From Paraburkholderia sp. BL10I2N1 (GTDB lineage: Bacteria; Pseudomonadota; Gammaproteobacteria; Burkholderiales; Burkholderiaceae), in NCBI RefSeq assembly GCF_004361815.1, contig NZ_SNWA01000002.1:1426001-1490000 (forward strand): a DNA stretch of 64,000 nt, read 5' to 3'. Below are positions 45,439 through 54,379 of this stretch, in pieces; position 1 is the first letter of the stretch, and each line of letters opens with the position of its first letter. A model generated the notes under the pieces. The model ran no database searches. It saw only the letters and a program-made list of their open reading frames with translations, and was not told the DNA's origin. The translations under genes and the position numbers were made by a program.

Positions 45439-46812
45439 CTAGGAGTGCTTCACCGCTGCAGTCGTTGACTCTTCCCCGCCCCTTGCATGCGACAAGCAGA
45501 TCGAAACCGCGTACACGGCCCCACCAGCCAATAGCGTCGGCACGGCAAGCAGGCCAAACACATCTGCAGCCCGCCAGCCTAGTGTGAGGAGCTCACCGCC
45601 CAGGAACGCGCCCGCGACAGCGCCAGTTCTACCGACGCCAAGGACCCATGCAACGCCCGTCGCGCGCGCCTCGGTCGGATAGACTCTTGCCGGATAAGCA
45701 GATGTGGAAGTGGCCGCGCTCGTGAGGATCATCCCGCAAAGGAAAATCAGGATACCAAATAGCACCGGCGCGCTACCGACGCTCCGCCCCACGATGAATA
45801 CCAGCAAGGCCGCCAGCACGTATGCGAACGTTATCGTGCGGTTCGCGTCGAAACGATCCATTAACCAGCCGGTAACGATGGTACCGATGACCCCGCCAAG
45901 CGGGAACAGGGACGTCACCAACGCACTGCGCTGCGCGTCGAACCCCGCATCATGAAAAAGCGTCGGCATCCAGTTGACGAGCAGGTAATAGACGATAAGC
46001 GTCAAAAAATATGCAGCCCAGAGCAGCAGCGTGCGGGGTAAATAGCGTGAGGACAATACGAGCGCAAGCGCCGCGCCGCGCGCGGGCTCGCTACGCTGGC
46101 TGGCAACAAACCTGTAGTTGTCGAATTGCTGTTGCGGCGCAATGCGCTTGAGGATGCGAGCGATCCGCGCATGCGTGTCCTGGCGCACCGCAAGGAATTG
46201 GGCTGATTCCGGCAACGCGACAGCGACCAGCAACGCGATCAGGCAGGGGCCGACGCCACCCGCGATCAACACGCTCTTCCAGCCTGCATGCGGTATGAGC
46301 CACGCCGACGCTGCGCCACCAACGACCATTCCGCATGAGAAACCGCAGATCATGCTGTTGACAACGACACCGCGTATGCGCTCCGGAGCGTATTCCGACG
46401 TGAGCGTTATTCCAGTCGGCATCGCGGCACCGAGGCCCAACCCCGTCAGGAAGCGGAACACAAGCAGCACGGTAATGGTATGTGCCTGTGCCGCCGCAAG
46501 GCTCCAGACACCAATAAATGCAATGGACAAGACGAGCACCGTCTTGCGGCCAACGCGGTCGGCCAACGGACCGGCGGCGAGCGCTCCGATCCCGACGCCG
46601 ACCAGCGCCGCACTCATGACCGATCCCAGAGCGTCGCGTGCCACACCCCAATCGCGTATCAGCGCCGGCGCGATGTAGCCAATCGCCGCGTTGTCAAATC
46701 CGTCGGCCGCGAAGGCGAGAAAACATAGGGCCAGTATCAACCATTGGCAGGGCGAAAATCGCTCACCATCGATAAACGACTGAACATCAAGCGTTCGAAC
46801 GGGCTGATTCAT
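45439..46812 (-). CDS. MFS carrier, aromatic acid:H+ symporter type
   Basis: 457 residues with about 12 membrane helices. After a short cytosolic start (MNQPVRTLDVQSFIDGERFS) comes WLILALCFLAFAADGFDNAA, with Asp in helix 1 as in the AAHS family (PcaK, MhpT). The MFS motif GPLADRVGRKTVLV is between helices 2 and 3, with a second copy TGWLMDRFDANRT in the other half. It should bring an aromatic or related acid into the cell. It is the last gene of the monooxygenase-SDR-amidohydrolase-ligase group and has a GGAGA ribosome site. 117 bases separate it from the ligase. Confidence 0.9.
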   Translation of the reverse strand: MNQPVRTLDVQSFIDGERFSPCQWLILALCFLAFAADGFDNAAIGYIAPALIRDWGVARDALGSVMSAALVGVGIGALAAGPLADRVGRKTVLVLSIAFIGVWSLAAAQAHTITVLLVFRFLTGLGLGAAMPTGITLTSEYAPERIRGVVVNSMICGFSCGMVVGGAASAWLIPHAGWKSVLIAGGVGPCLIALLVAVALPESAQFLAVRQDTHARIARILKRIAPQQQFDNYRFVASQRSEPARGAALALVLSSRYLPRTLLLWAAYFLTLIVYYLLVNWMPTLFHDAGFDAQRSALVTSLFPLGGVIGTIVTGWLMDRFDANRTITFAYVLAALLVFIVGRSVGSAPVLFGILIFLCGMILTSAATSTSAYPARVYPTEARATGVAWVLGVGRTGAVAGAFLGGELLTLGWRAADVFGLLAVPTLLAGGAVYAVSICLSHARGGEESTTAAVKHS

Positions 46813-46929
46813 CTAGTGTCTCCTGTTTCACTTTTCGGTGCCGGGATTCATGGCATTTCCGCATGAACCCGGTCCTAAGCGATGTTTAGGTACGGGGAAG
46901 AAAGGTCGCGTTACCGGGTCTCAGAGCCA

Positions 46930-48438
46930 TCATGCGTTGCCTCCCGATATTGCCATCGCCCGCGCTTCCCGACGAACGACTTTCCCCACCGGGCTGCGTG
47001 GCAGCGATTTGACGATTCTGATGTGCTTCGGCGTCTTCACGGACCCCACGCGCTCCTTGCAGAATGCGATGAGCTCATCCTCGGTGGCGGTCTGGCCGGC
47101 ACGGAACTCCAGGGCGGCTTCGACGCGCTCGCCCCAGTGGTCGTCCGGTACCCCGAATACCACTACCTCAGACACAGCCGGATGCTGCGCGATCACAGCT
47201 TCCACATCAGACGGATAGACGTTAAACCCGCCGCTGATGACCACGTCGCGTATCCGGTCCTTGATGTACAGAAACCCGTCTTCGTCAATCAGGCCCAGGT
47301 CGCCCGTACAGAGCCAGCCGTCACGGATCGCCTTCGCCGATTCTTCCGGCATGTCAAGGTACCCGCTCATCAGGAGATCTCCGCGCGCACAGATCTCTCC
47401 CGGTTCATTGGGGCCGAGCCGCTTTCCCTCCTTGTCCAGGATCGCGACATCCACCAGAGGTGCGACTCGACCAACCGACGTGAGCCGCCTTTCGTTCGTG
47501 ATGTCGCCCGCGCGCGCCGCGGACAGAATAAGGGGCGCTTCCGTCTGGCCATAAGCCGTTTCGATCACGGGACCAAACACCTGTAGCGCTTCGCGCAGAC
47601 GGGCCGGCGATGCAGCTGCTCCGCCCCAGATAAGGTGGGCCAGGCGGGGCAGCTCGCGCGGCCGCGCCTTCTGCTCGTCGATCAGCTTGTAAAGGAGCGT
47701 CGGCGGAATCCAGGTGCTCGTCACGCGCTCGCGCTGCATAAGGTCGAGGAGGTGCCTCGGCGCCGCGTTGGATGTCAGCACCACACAGCCGCCCCTGGAT
47801 AGCGTCGGCAGGATGAACGCCCCGGCGCCATGAGTCATCGGCGCCGCGCAAAGATAGCGATCGTTCGGCGTCAGCTCGAACGTCATCACGACCGCACTGA
47901 CTAGCGCGTTGATGCACCTGAAAGACTGCAATACCCCCTTGGGCACGCCGGAGGAGCCTCCTGTAAATTTGATGGCGTTGATATCCGTGAGGCTGGCACT
48001 CCATTCGGCGCGTTGCCCCCGATACTTGCGTTCGAGCCGGGTCATGGCGCGCGCGTCGCCCAAGTCTGCATCGACGACCGACACACGGCGATCACCAGCG
48101 GTGAACTTGTCCAGATAGTCTCGATGAACGACGAGCACGTCCGGTTTGGCACGGCCGATCTGTGCATCGAGTTCGGGCTTGGCGTTACGTCCGTTAAGCG
48201 GCACGAGAATCGCTCCGCTGGCGTGGACCGCCATCAACGCTACCAGCATCTCGACACTGTTGGGGCCCAGCAGCGCGACAGTCGGCCGTGTTTTGCCCGC
48301 CAGGTCCTGTAGCCCTGCCGCGAAAGCATCACTTCGATCAATCAATTCCTTATAGGTCAGACGACTATCATCGTCGACCGCCGCCACGGAATCCGGGCAG
48401 GTGAGCGCCGAGTGGCGCAGGAAGTTTATGGGAAACAT
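46930..48438 (-). CDS. Acyl-CoA ligase (AMP-binding family)
   Basis: 502 residues. The adenylate-forming motifs are all present: FTGGSSGVPKGVL (P-loop, near 165), AYGQTEAPL, DGWLCTGDLGLIDEDG, KDRIRDVVISGGFNVYPSD and the catalytic Lys in LPRSPVGKVVRREAR at the C-terminus. It activates a carboxylic acid with ATP and CoA through an acyl-adenylate. The P-loop has GGSS rather than the usual SGTTG-type sequence, a mild variant. Its place between the amidohydrolase and the MFS carrier suggests that it makes the CoA ester of the imported or processed acid, which the dehydrogenase, hydratase and thiolase then degrade. Confidence 0.93.
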   Translation of the reverse strand: MFPINFLRHSALTCPDSVAAVDDDSRLTYKELIDRSDAFAAGLQDLAGKTRPTVALLGPNSVEMLVALMAVHASGAILVPLNGRNAKPELDAQIGRAKPDVLVVHRDYLDKFTAGDRRVSVVDADLGDARAMTRLERKYRGQRAEWSASLTDINAIKFTGGSSGVPKGVLQSFRCINALVSAVVMTFELTPNDRYLCAAPMTHGAGAFILPTLSRGGCVVLTSNAAPRHLLDLMQRERVTSTWIPPTLLYKLIDEQKARPRELPRLAHLIWGGAAASPARLREALQVFGPVIETAYGQTEAPLILSAARAGDITNERRLTSVGRVAPLVDVAILDKEGKRLGPNEPGEICARGDLLMSGYLDMPEESAKAIRDGWLCTGDLGLIDEDGFLYIKDRIRDVVISGGFNVYPSDVEAVIAQHPAVSEVVVFGVPDDHWGERVEAALEFRAGQTATEDELIAFCKERVGSVKTPKHIRIVKSLPRSPVGKVVRREARAMAISGGNA

Positions 48439-48517
48439 CAGTTATCCAAATTGAATGTGTCGTGATCCAACAGCACTTGCTGGTCTCGGCAGTCGTCCCC
48501 GTTTCCAATACTACGCG

Positions 48518-49585
48518 CTACGAAGAAGCTATGTCCGATCGAAGACGATAGAACCGCGTCGCACTTCGCCAGAACAAATCAGCCCGCTCCTCGGCGCTCG
48601 CACTGGCGGCGATCCGCTTGAGGCCGTTTAGTCCGACGCCGAAGCTATAGCTTCCCTTATCGACAGGGAAGTTGCTACCGTACATGCAACGGTCCGCACC
48701 GAAAGCTTCAATACACGTTTCGAACCAGGGACGCCATGCATCGGCGAGGTCTGCTGACGACGGAGCCCGGTCCCGGTCCTCGAAGCGAAAGCCGGATAAT
48801 CGCATACCGAGACCACTGAGCTTGACCATCACGTTCGGGCATTTGGCAAGTTCAAGTAGCGAAGCCTTCCATTGAGCAAGAACTTCCTGCTGCTTACCAG
48901 CGAAACGCTCGATGCCCAGCACTCCCCCGCAATGGTTCAGTACGATGGGCGTCTCAGGAAAGGCGCGTGCGAGCGCCGTCAGTCGCGGTATCTGGGGAAA
49001 AAGCAACCAGGCATCGAAGCTCAGGCCAAGTGCACCCAGATGCGCAAAACCTGCGCGAAACGACGCGCAATCCATCATGTCTTCGGTGGTCGCGTAGGCT
49101 GCAGCATTGAACAGCGCGGAGTCGCCGTCCCAGGCGAGAGACTGGCGAATGCCACGGAATCTGCCGCCTTCCGACACTGGCCCGCCAGCGGCTGCGATGT
49201 GGCGTTCCAGCACGGGACGGACGTCGTCGCCGAGAAGCAGATCCGCGAAACCCACTATGGCCGCGCACATTCGCACATCGCCATAAAGACCGCTAGCGCT
49301 CTTCGCTGCCACTCCGTTGGCAAATTCCGTCTCGCCGACCGGGCGCATCGCCGGGGGCATGTCGACCCGATACATCGTCCGCGCCTGCACGTATACGGTA
49401 GCGCGCACGTCATGACCGCATCGCAGGTCGGCAAGCATGTCATCGAATAGATATTTGAGACCCGGACGTTGATAAAGGTGGTGGTGCGAGTCGACGACCG
49501 GGAGCGAAGGATCGAGTGGCTCTTCGGTGCGCGCGGCGAGCCACTGTGGCCTGATCGGGCTGTGCTGAAAGGCACCATGAGTCAT
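48518..49585 (-). CDS. Amidohydrolase family hydrolase/lactonase (PDC lactonase-like)
   Basis: 355 residues. The metal-binding His pair is in PVVDSHHHLYQRPG (near residue 32), a third His in IVLNHCGGVLGIERF and the late Asp in MYGSNFPVDKGSYSF. These fit the amidohydrolase_2 group that includes 2-pyrone-4,6-dicarboxylate lactonase and related lactone or beta-keto-acid hydrolases. A ring-opening hydrolysis after the monooxygenase step would make sense, but the substrate is unknown. AAGGGGG precedes the ATG. The gene starts 22 bases after the SDR stop. Confidence 0.88.
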   Translation of the reverse strand: MTHGAFQHSPIRPQWLAARTEEPLDPSLPVVDSHHHLYQRPGLKYLFDDMLADLRCGHDVRATVYVQARTMYRVDMPPAMRPVGETEFANGVAAKSASGLYGDVRMCAAIVGFADLLLGDDVRPVLERHIAAAGGPVSEGGRFRGIRQSLAWDGDSALFNAAAYATTEDMMDCASFRAGFAHLGALGLSFDAWLLFPQIPRLTALARAFPETPIVLNHCGGVLGIERFAGKQQEVLAQWKASLLELAKCPNVMVKLSGLGMRLSGFRFEDRDRAPSSADLADAWRPWFETCIEAFGADRCMYGSNFPVDKGSYSFGVGLNGLKRIAASASAEERADLFWRSATRFYRLRSDIASS

Positions 49586-49607
49586 TGGGTCCCCCTTGTC
49601 GTCGCGC

Positions 49608-50423
49608 TTACCTGGCTGCGGTCACGCCGCCATCCACGACGAGTTGCGTCGCGGTGATGTACTTCGCCTCGTCGCTTGCGAGAAACACTACGGCATTCGC
49701 AATGTCCCACGCGTCGCCCATATGACCGATAGGAATCATAGCGTTGCGGTTGGCATTCAATTCGTCGGCGGATACGCCCAATTGTTTGGTGATCCGTGTT
49801 TTGACGGTTGGTGTGTCCATCATGCCGACCACGACTGTGTTGACTCGTATGCCCTTCTTCACGTAGGCAATGGCTGTCGATCGGCTGAACGCCATAAGTC
49901 CAGCCTTTGAAGCCGCATAGGCAACGTGCACGCGTCCGCCGACCTGATGGCTCATGTGCGCGATGCTCGAGACGTTGACGATTGCGCCACCTTTACCTTC
50001 AGCCTCAAACTGCCGCACCATGACGGGAAGCACGTGCTTGCAGCCCAGAAATGCCGTCTTGAGGTTCAGGTCCATCTGCGCATCCCATGCGTCGACGCCG
50101 AGCGACACGGGATCCCCCGGGACACTCCCTCCGACGACGTTGACCAGGATATCAATCCGCCCAAACTGTTCCACGCACGCGACGATCGCCGCCTTGACGT
50201 CATCATTCGACGTCAAGTCGCATCTTTGCCACGCCCAGTTCTTGTGACCTTCCCGCTCCATGATCGCCGCCGTGTCAGCCAACGCTTGCTCATTGATGTC
50301 CACGCCGAACACTTTGGCGCCCTGCCGAGCCATCAGCACCGCCGTGGCCCTGCCGTTGCCCCAGCCTTCCCCCAATGAACCCGCGCCTGCGACGAAAGCC
50401 ACCTTTCCAGTCAGATCCAGCAT
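49608..50423 (-). CDS. Short-chain dehydrogenase/reductase
   Basis: 271 residues from MLDLTGKVAFVAGAGSLGEG; the frame is open to 50495, but this start fits the family. The cofactor loop is AGAGSLGEGWGNG, an unusual spacing compared with TGxxxGIG. Then come VNVVGGSVPGD (N-A-G equivalent), NVSSIAHMSH (catalytic Ser), and YAASKAGLMAF (Tyr-x-x-x-Lys). The C-terminal NAVVFLASDEAKYITATQLV and VDGG are classical. It oxidises an alcohol or reduces a ketone. It lies 100 bases after the monooxygenase gene and belongs to the same operon. A fragment of a related gene lies at 62572-62715. Confidence 0.92.
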   Translation of the reverse strand: MLDLTGKVAFVAGAGSLGEGWGNGRATAVLMARQGAKVFGVDINEQALADTAAIMEREGHKNWAWQRCDLTSNDDVKAAIVACVEQFGRIDILVNVVGGSVPGDPVSLGVDAWDAQMDLNLKTAFLGCKHVLPVMVRQFEAEGKGGAIVNVSSIAHMSHQVGGRVHVAYAASKAGLMAFSRSTAIAYVKKGIRVNTVVVGMMDTPTVKTRITKQLGVSADELNANRNAMIPIGHMGDAWDIANAVVFLASDEAKYITATQLVVDGGVTAAR

Positions 50424-50522
50424 GTCTCGTATCCTCTTTTTGAGTCTATAAGCGATCAGGGCGGCGATTCCTAAGAGCGCCTCGCCGCTGTGCACGAACT
50501 CCTGCGCCAGTGCGACCGCGGC

Positions 50523-52292
50523 TCAGGCAATGAGCCCGATTTCGCGGGCCTTGATTTGCAAGGCGACGTAATGTGAGTAAATGCGTGCCTGCGATAACCC
50601 GCTGCCGAGAAACCATAGCCCCTTTTGCGTTGTGGGCCTGTACATGTTGTTGAGTTCGCCGTCCTCCGCGATTCCCCAAATGGGGCCGATTCTCTCGGCC
50701 ACCGCGGCACCCAGCAGTTCCCTTACCACGCTCTGCTGGCTCTGATAGCCCGTGGCGGTTACCAACAGGTCCGCCTTCTCCACGCGCCCGTCCTTCATCA
50801 GCGCACCATCCTCGACAAAGCGTTCGATGTCCTCGAAGTGAAGCAGGCCGACCTGACCATTGACAATCAATTCCGAGCAGCCGCAGTTCAGATAGTAGCC
50901 ACCGTGCGTACGCCGAACCTTCATCATGTACCCGGTTCCGTCCTCGCAAAAATCCAGCTTGAAGCCCCGAGCGCGCAGCCCGTCCAGCAACGGCTTGTCC
51001 AATTCCTGCTGCCGCTTCGTCACGGCTTGCGCGTTTCGCACTGCGATCGGGTACGTAGCGGACAACGCAAGCAGGTCGCAATCCTCGATAGGCAAGCCGT
51101 CATCGTAGTACGTGGTATAGGTCACGCATGCCGCATCAAGGCTCGTCACTGCGATCGCACCACGCTGGATCAGCTTGACGTTCGCGCCGTGGCCGTGCAG
51201 GTCCTGCGCGATGTCGTGGCCGCTCGTGCCTGCGCCCAGCACCAGCGCATTCCTTCCGCGCCAAGCGGCCCCGTCCTTGTAGTCATGTGTGTGCAGAACC
51301 TCACCCTTGAAGTCCTCGAGCCCTGCCAACTTGGGCCGCTTGGGCGCACCAACGATGCCGTTGGCAAACACGATATGCCTGGGCCGAAGCACACGCTCGG
51401 ACCCGTCGGCACGACGCACCTTCGCACGCCAATGGCCAGCTGCCTCATCGTATTCCCCGCCCACAAACGTCGTGCTTGTCCAAACATTGCATTCCATCGC
51501 CCATGCGTAGTTCTCGATCCAATTGGCCAGCATGTCCTTCGCAAGGTACTTCGGCCAGGTTGGAGGAAACGGCATGTATGCCATGTGGTTTAGCGCTACC
51601 TGATTGTGCAGCGCTAACGAGTGATACCGTTGGCGCCACACGTCTCCTACTCGAGGCAGCTTCTCCACGCATAGCACGTCCACACCAATCATCCGGAGGC
51701 GCGCCGCTGTGGACAGGCCGGTCTGGCCGGCGCCAATGATCAGTACGGCTGGCTCGCGATCTTCGAAAGCTTGCTCTTTTGCACGACGCTCCGCCCAATT
51801 CTGGCTGCCGAACTGGCGCGAGTATTCCGCACCCGATGGACGCCGCTCGCCCACCGCCGGCTCATGGCCCTTGAGCTCCTGCAGCGACGTCATGAAAATC
51901 CACGCCCTCTCAGGGTCGCATTCCAACAACCGCACGACGCCGCTACCACGGCCGTCGGCTGTCTCGAAAGTAAAAATAGCCTCAGTCACCGGAATCCCGA
52001 TACGCTTGACGCGGCGGGGCGGCGTACGTTTTTCGGCGATCTCGAACCGATGCGCCTGGATTTGGTGCTGTCTGCTTATCAGCTCATTAACGATGCTCTC
52101 GCGCCCCTGATGCGGTGTGATGTTCCAGGTGAACGACAGCAAATCGCGCCAGTGGGATTCGTCGGCAAAAAGCTGACCCAATGCATCCCGGTTCAGCGAC
52201 TTCAGCGCCTGCTCGAAACGGGACAGCCACCTTTGAACCACGTCTGCCTCACTATCCACACTTTCGGCAATGCTAGAGATAGCTTCTTCCAT
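50523..52292 (-). CDS. FAD-dependent monooxygenase (flavin-containing/Baeyer-Villiger type) with NTF2-like domain
   Basis: 589 residues. The first 140 look like an NTF2/SnoaL-like domain (HWRDLLSFTWNITPHQGRES). The FAD-binding loop is VLIIGAGQTGLSTAARLRM near 180, the flavin-monooxygenase fingerprint FKGEVLHTHDY near 325, and the NADPH loop ALVLGAGTSGHDIAQDL near 345. The fingerprint F-x-G-x-x-x-H-x-x-x-Y marks N-hydroxylating and Baeyer-Villiger-like enzymes; which chemistry applies here is not decidable. It is the first gene of a five-gene minus-strand operon with AAGGAACGG before the ATG. Oxygen insertion next to a ketone followed by lactone opening by the amidohydrolase is a plausible sequence. 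Confidence 0.92.
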   Translation of the reverse strand: MEEAISSIAESVDSEADVVQRWLSRFEQALKSLNRDALGQLFADESHWRDLLSFTWNITPHQGRESIVNELISRQHQIQAHRFEIAEKRTPPRRVKRIGIPVTEAIFTFETADGRGSGVVRLLECDPERAWIFMTSLQELKGHEPAVGERRPSGAEYSRQFGSQNWAERRAKEQAFEDREPAVLIIGAGQTGLSTAARLRMIGVDVLCVEKLPRVGDVWRQRYHSLALHNQVALNHMAYMPFPPTWPKYLAKDMLANWIENYAWAMECNVWTSTTFVGGEYDEAAGHWRAKVRRADGSERVLRPRHIVFANGIVGAPKRPKLAGLEDFKGEVLHTHDYKDGAAWRGRNALVLGAGTSGHDIAQDLHGHGANVKLIQRGAIAVTSLDAACVTYTTYYDDGLPIEDCDLLALSATYPIAVRNAQAVTKRQQELDKPLLDGLRARGFKLDFCEDGTGYMMKVRRTHGGYYLNCGCSELIVNGQVGLLHFEDIERFVEDGALMKDGRVEKADLLVTATGYQSQQSVVRELLGAAVAERIGPIWGIAEDGELNNMYRPTTQKGLWFLGSGLSQARIYSHYVALQIKAREIGLIA

Positions 52293-52702
52293 AACGTCCG
52301 TTCCTTGTTTGTGCTTGGCAAAGCAACCTTTCCAGGTTTGCCCCTGTGAACAAATTGTAGTAGCGGTGCTAGCCGCCCGCCATCTGCGGACGCGGTTAGG
52401 ACTCTTGCTCAGGCCGCAAAAATCGTTGGCCCGCGCACATCTATCGCGGCACGACGCGACAATGCCAACTCCGATTTTCTGTCTGGCGCAAATGAGCTTC
52501 GCTTAAGAAACGCTGGATGCCCCTTCAGTCCCACGCCTATTCTTTTTTATAAGCATGCGTAGTCCGGGGTCCCCGGCATTTTCACGTCCTGCGGCATGGA
52601 TTGATCGCGATACCTTCAAAGCGGGAGGCGACCTGTGTTGCTACGGACATATTCGTTCTATCAATGGTCAGCTCGCCGGTGCAACCGACGCAAGGAGACG
52701 AT
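52293..52702. other. Divergent promoter region
   Basis: 410 bases between the monooxygenase and carboxymuconolactone-decarboxylase-like genes. No gene is supported. Both promoters must lie here. A strong AAGGAG site at 52692-52697 serves the plus-strand gene. Confidence 0.45.
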
Positions 52703-53431
52703 GTGCATTACGAACTTGATCAACTCGACGGCACCTTCGATGACCCGCGCGTGCCGGAACATCTGCGGCTGACGGCCACAACGTCATTCGAAGCCGCCTC
52801 CCAACTTTGGCGCGCCGTTATTGGTGACGAGCATCTTTCACCGAGAATGAAGGAACTCGTGCTGCTTGCGCTGCATGCATCAGCGACGGCGCTGAACGAG
52901 AAGGCTATTAGGCGGCACGTCGGGCGGGCTAGGGCGGCAGGCGCATCCGAGCGGGACGTGTTGGACGTCCTGCTGTCTATCGTCGGTTTGAGTAATCATG
53001 CGCTGTACTTCGCCGTGCCGATCCTCATCGAGGAACTGCGAGCGACGCGCGGGCAGGATGCCGCCGATCTGCCAGCTGCGCGCTCTGATATCGAAGAAAT
53101 ACGACAGGACTTCGTGAAGACGCGCGGATTCTGGAACGAACAGCGCGATGCTATCGCGCGGCTGCTTCCGGATTACTTCAAGGCGCTGTCGGGACTATCG
53201 ACCGAGCCGTGGAAGCATGGTTCGCTGACGCCCAAAGAGCGAGAATTGATCTACGTTGCCATCGACTCTTCCGTGACTCATATGTATGGCGCGGGCCTTG
53301 CCCTTCATATACGCCATGCGCTGCAGCACGGCGCCACGCGGGAAGAGATCCTCGCGATCTTTCAATTGGTCGCGCTAACGGGCCTCGAAACCTTCATCCT
53401 CGGTACGGAAGCCTTGTTCTACAAAAGTTGA
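52703..53431 (+). CDS. Carboxymuconolactone decarboxylase-family protein
   Basis: 242 residues from GTG (MHYELDQLDGTFDDPRV). This start is chosen because AAGGAG lies five bases upstream; longer frames from 52664 or 52601 lack such a site. Two AhpD/CMD-like repeats are seen: LSPRMKELVLLALHASATAL and, later, LTPKEREL with YVAIDSSVTHMYGAGLALHI, each with the E-L...A...H helix pattern, though without the redox CxxC of AhpD. Such proteins may decarboxylate lactones or act as peroxidase-like helpers. It is divergent from the monooxygenase operon. Confidence 0.85.
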   Translation: MHYELDQLDGTFDDPRVPEHLRLTATTSFEAASQLWRAVIGDEHLSPRMKELVLLALHASATALNEKAIRRHVGRARAAGASERDVLDVLLSIVGLSNHALYFAVPILIEELRATRGQDAADLPAARSDIEEIRQDFVKTRGFWNEQRDAIARLLPDYFKALSGLSTEPWKHGSLTPKERELIYVAIDSSVTHMYGAGLALHIRHALQHGATREEILAIFQLVALTGLETFILGTEALFYKS

Positions 53432-53585
53432 CGAACCGCGCGGCCACCTACGACCAGTCGCTGCGTCGTACGGTGTCCAGCTGCCGCCGCCGTGGCGTCT
53501 ACGCCAGAATCTGCCTATCAAAGACACTGGCGCAACGCCGAGCGCATCGCGCCGGAACCCGCGCATTTTTGGCGCACCGCGATGG

Positions 53586-54287
53586 TCATTCCACCCATGC
53601 TACGACGTCGTCAATCGGCGCCCTCGACGTGCGGAAACTGTTGGCCGCGTGCTCCGTGTCTTCGAATCCGAAGGAGATGCCGCAGATGATGCGATTCTCG
53701 GCGCAAATGTCGAGGTGCTTGCGGAGGATATCAGGCCATGAGGCCAGTGCAGCTTGTGCGATTGCACTGACGCCTACCGCGGTGGCTGCCAACAGGAAGT
53801 TGGACACCCAGGCGCCGCAATCCATGACGCCGTGAGTGCCGAGGGAGTCGTCACTGCACACGATCGCCAGATGCGGAGCACCAAATAACCTGAAATTCTC
53901 TCTCCCCTGTCGCGCCGCGGCTTCGCGATCGCCTTTCTGCACGCCGGTGGCACGATAAAGGGCCCAGCCGCTTTCGCGCCTGCGCGTCTGATGAACGCCG
54001 CGATATTCGCGCGGCCAATCGAGTTCGGGTGATGGGGCGAGGTTCGCTGAGGCGCGGGCCATCAGATCGCTTCGAAGGCTTTCGAGCGGTTCGCCGCTCA
54101 TCACGTGCACCTGCCAAGGTTGGGCATTACACCAGGATGCAGTGCGCTGTGCCGTCTCCAGAATTCGCCGGATGACGTCTCGCGACACTGGCTGCGGCAG
54201 AAAGGCTCGGCAGCTGTGGCGCCGCCGCAGCAATTCGTCCAGGCAAGTGAAATCTGCAGTGACTGTATCGGTACAAAGAGAAGCCAT
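53586..54287 (-). CDS. Nitroreductase-family flavoprotein
   Basis: About 233 residues from MASLCTDTVTADFTCLDELL; ATG at 54308 (MESEGEK) is an alternative. The FMN-binding start LLRRRHSCRAFLPQPV and the following ILETAQRTASWCNAQPWQVH are the family signature. The C-terminal part has AIVCSDDSLGTHGVMDCGAW and CGISFGFEDTEHAANSF. These enzymes use NAD(P)H to reduce nitro groups, quinones or enones. It lies about 90 bases after TctA and may be cotranscribed with the TctB-TctA genes. Confidence 0.9.
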   Translation of the reverse strand: MASLCTDTVTADFTCLDELLRRRHSCRAFLPQPVSRDVIRRILETAQRTASWCNAQPWQVHVMSGEPLESLRSDLMARASANLAPSPELDWPREYRGVHQTRRRESGWALYRATGVQKGDREAAARQGRENFRLFGAPHLAIVCSDDSLGTHGVMDCGAWVSNFLLAATAVGVSAIAQAALASWPDILRKHLDICAENRIICGISFGFEDTEHAANSFRTSRAPIDDVVAWVE

Positions 54288-54379
54288 CTTTTCTCCCTCG
54301 CTTTCCATTGCCGCTGCGGCGGCGTTGATGAGCAAATATGAACGATGAATGTAGGGTCGGCAGCAGGCAATGCGTGGAC

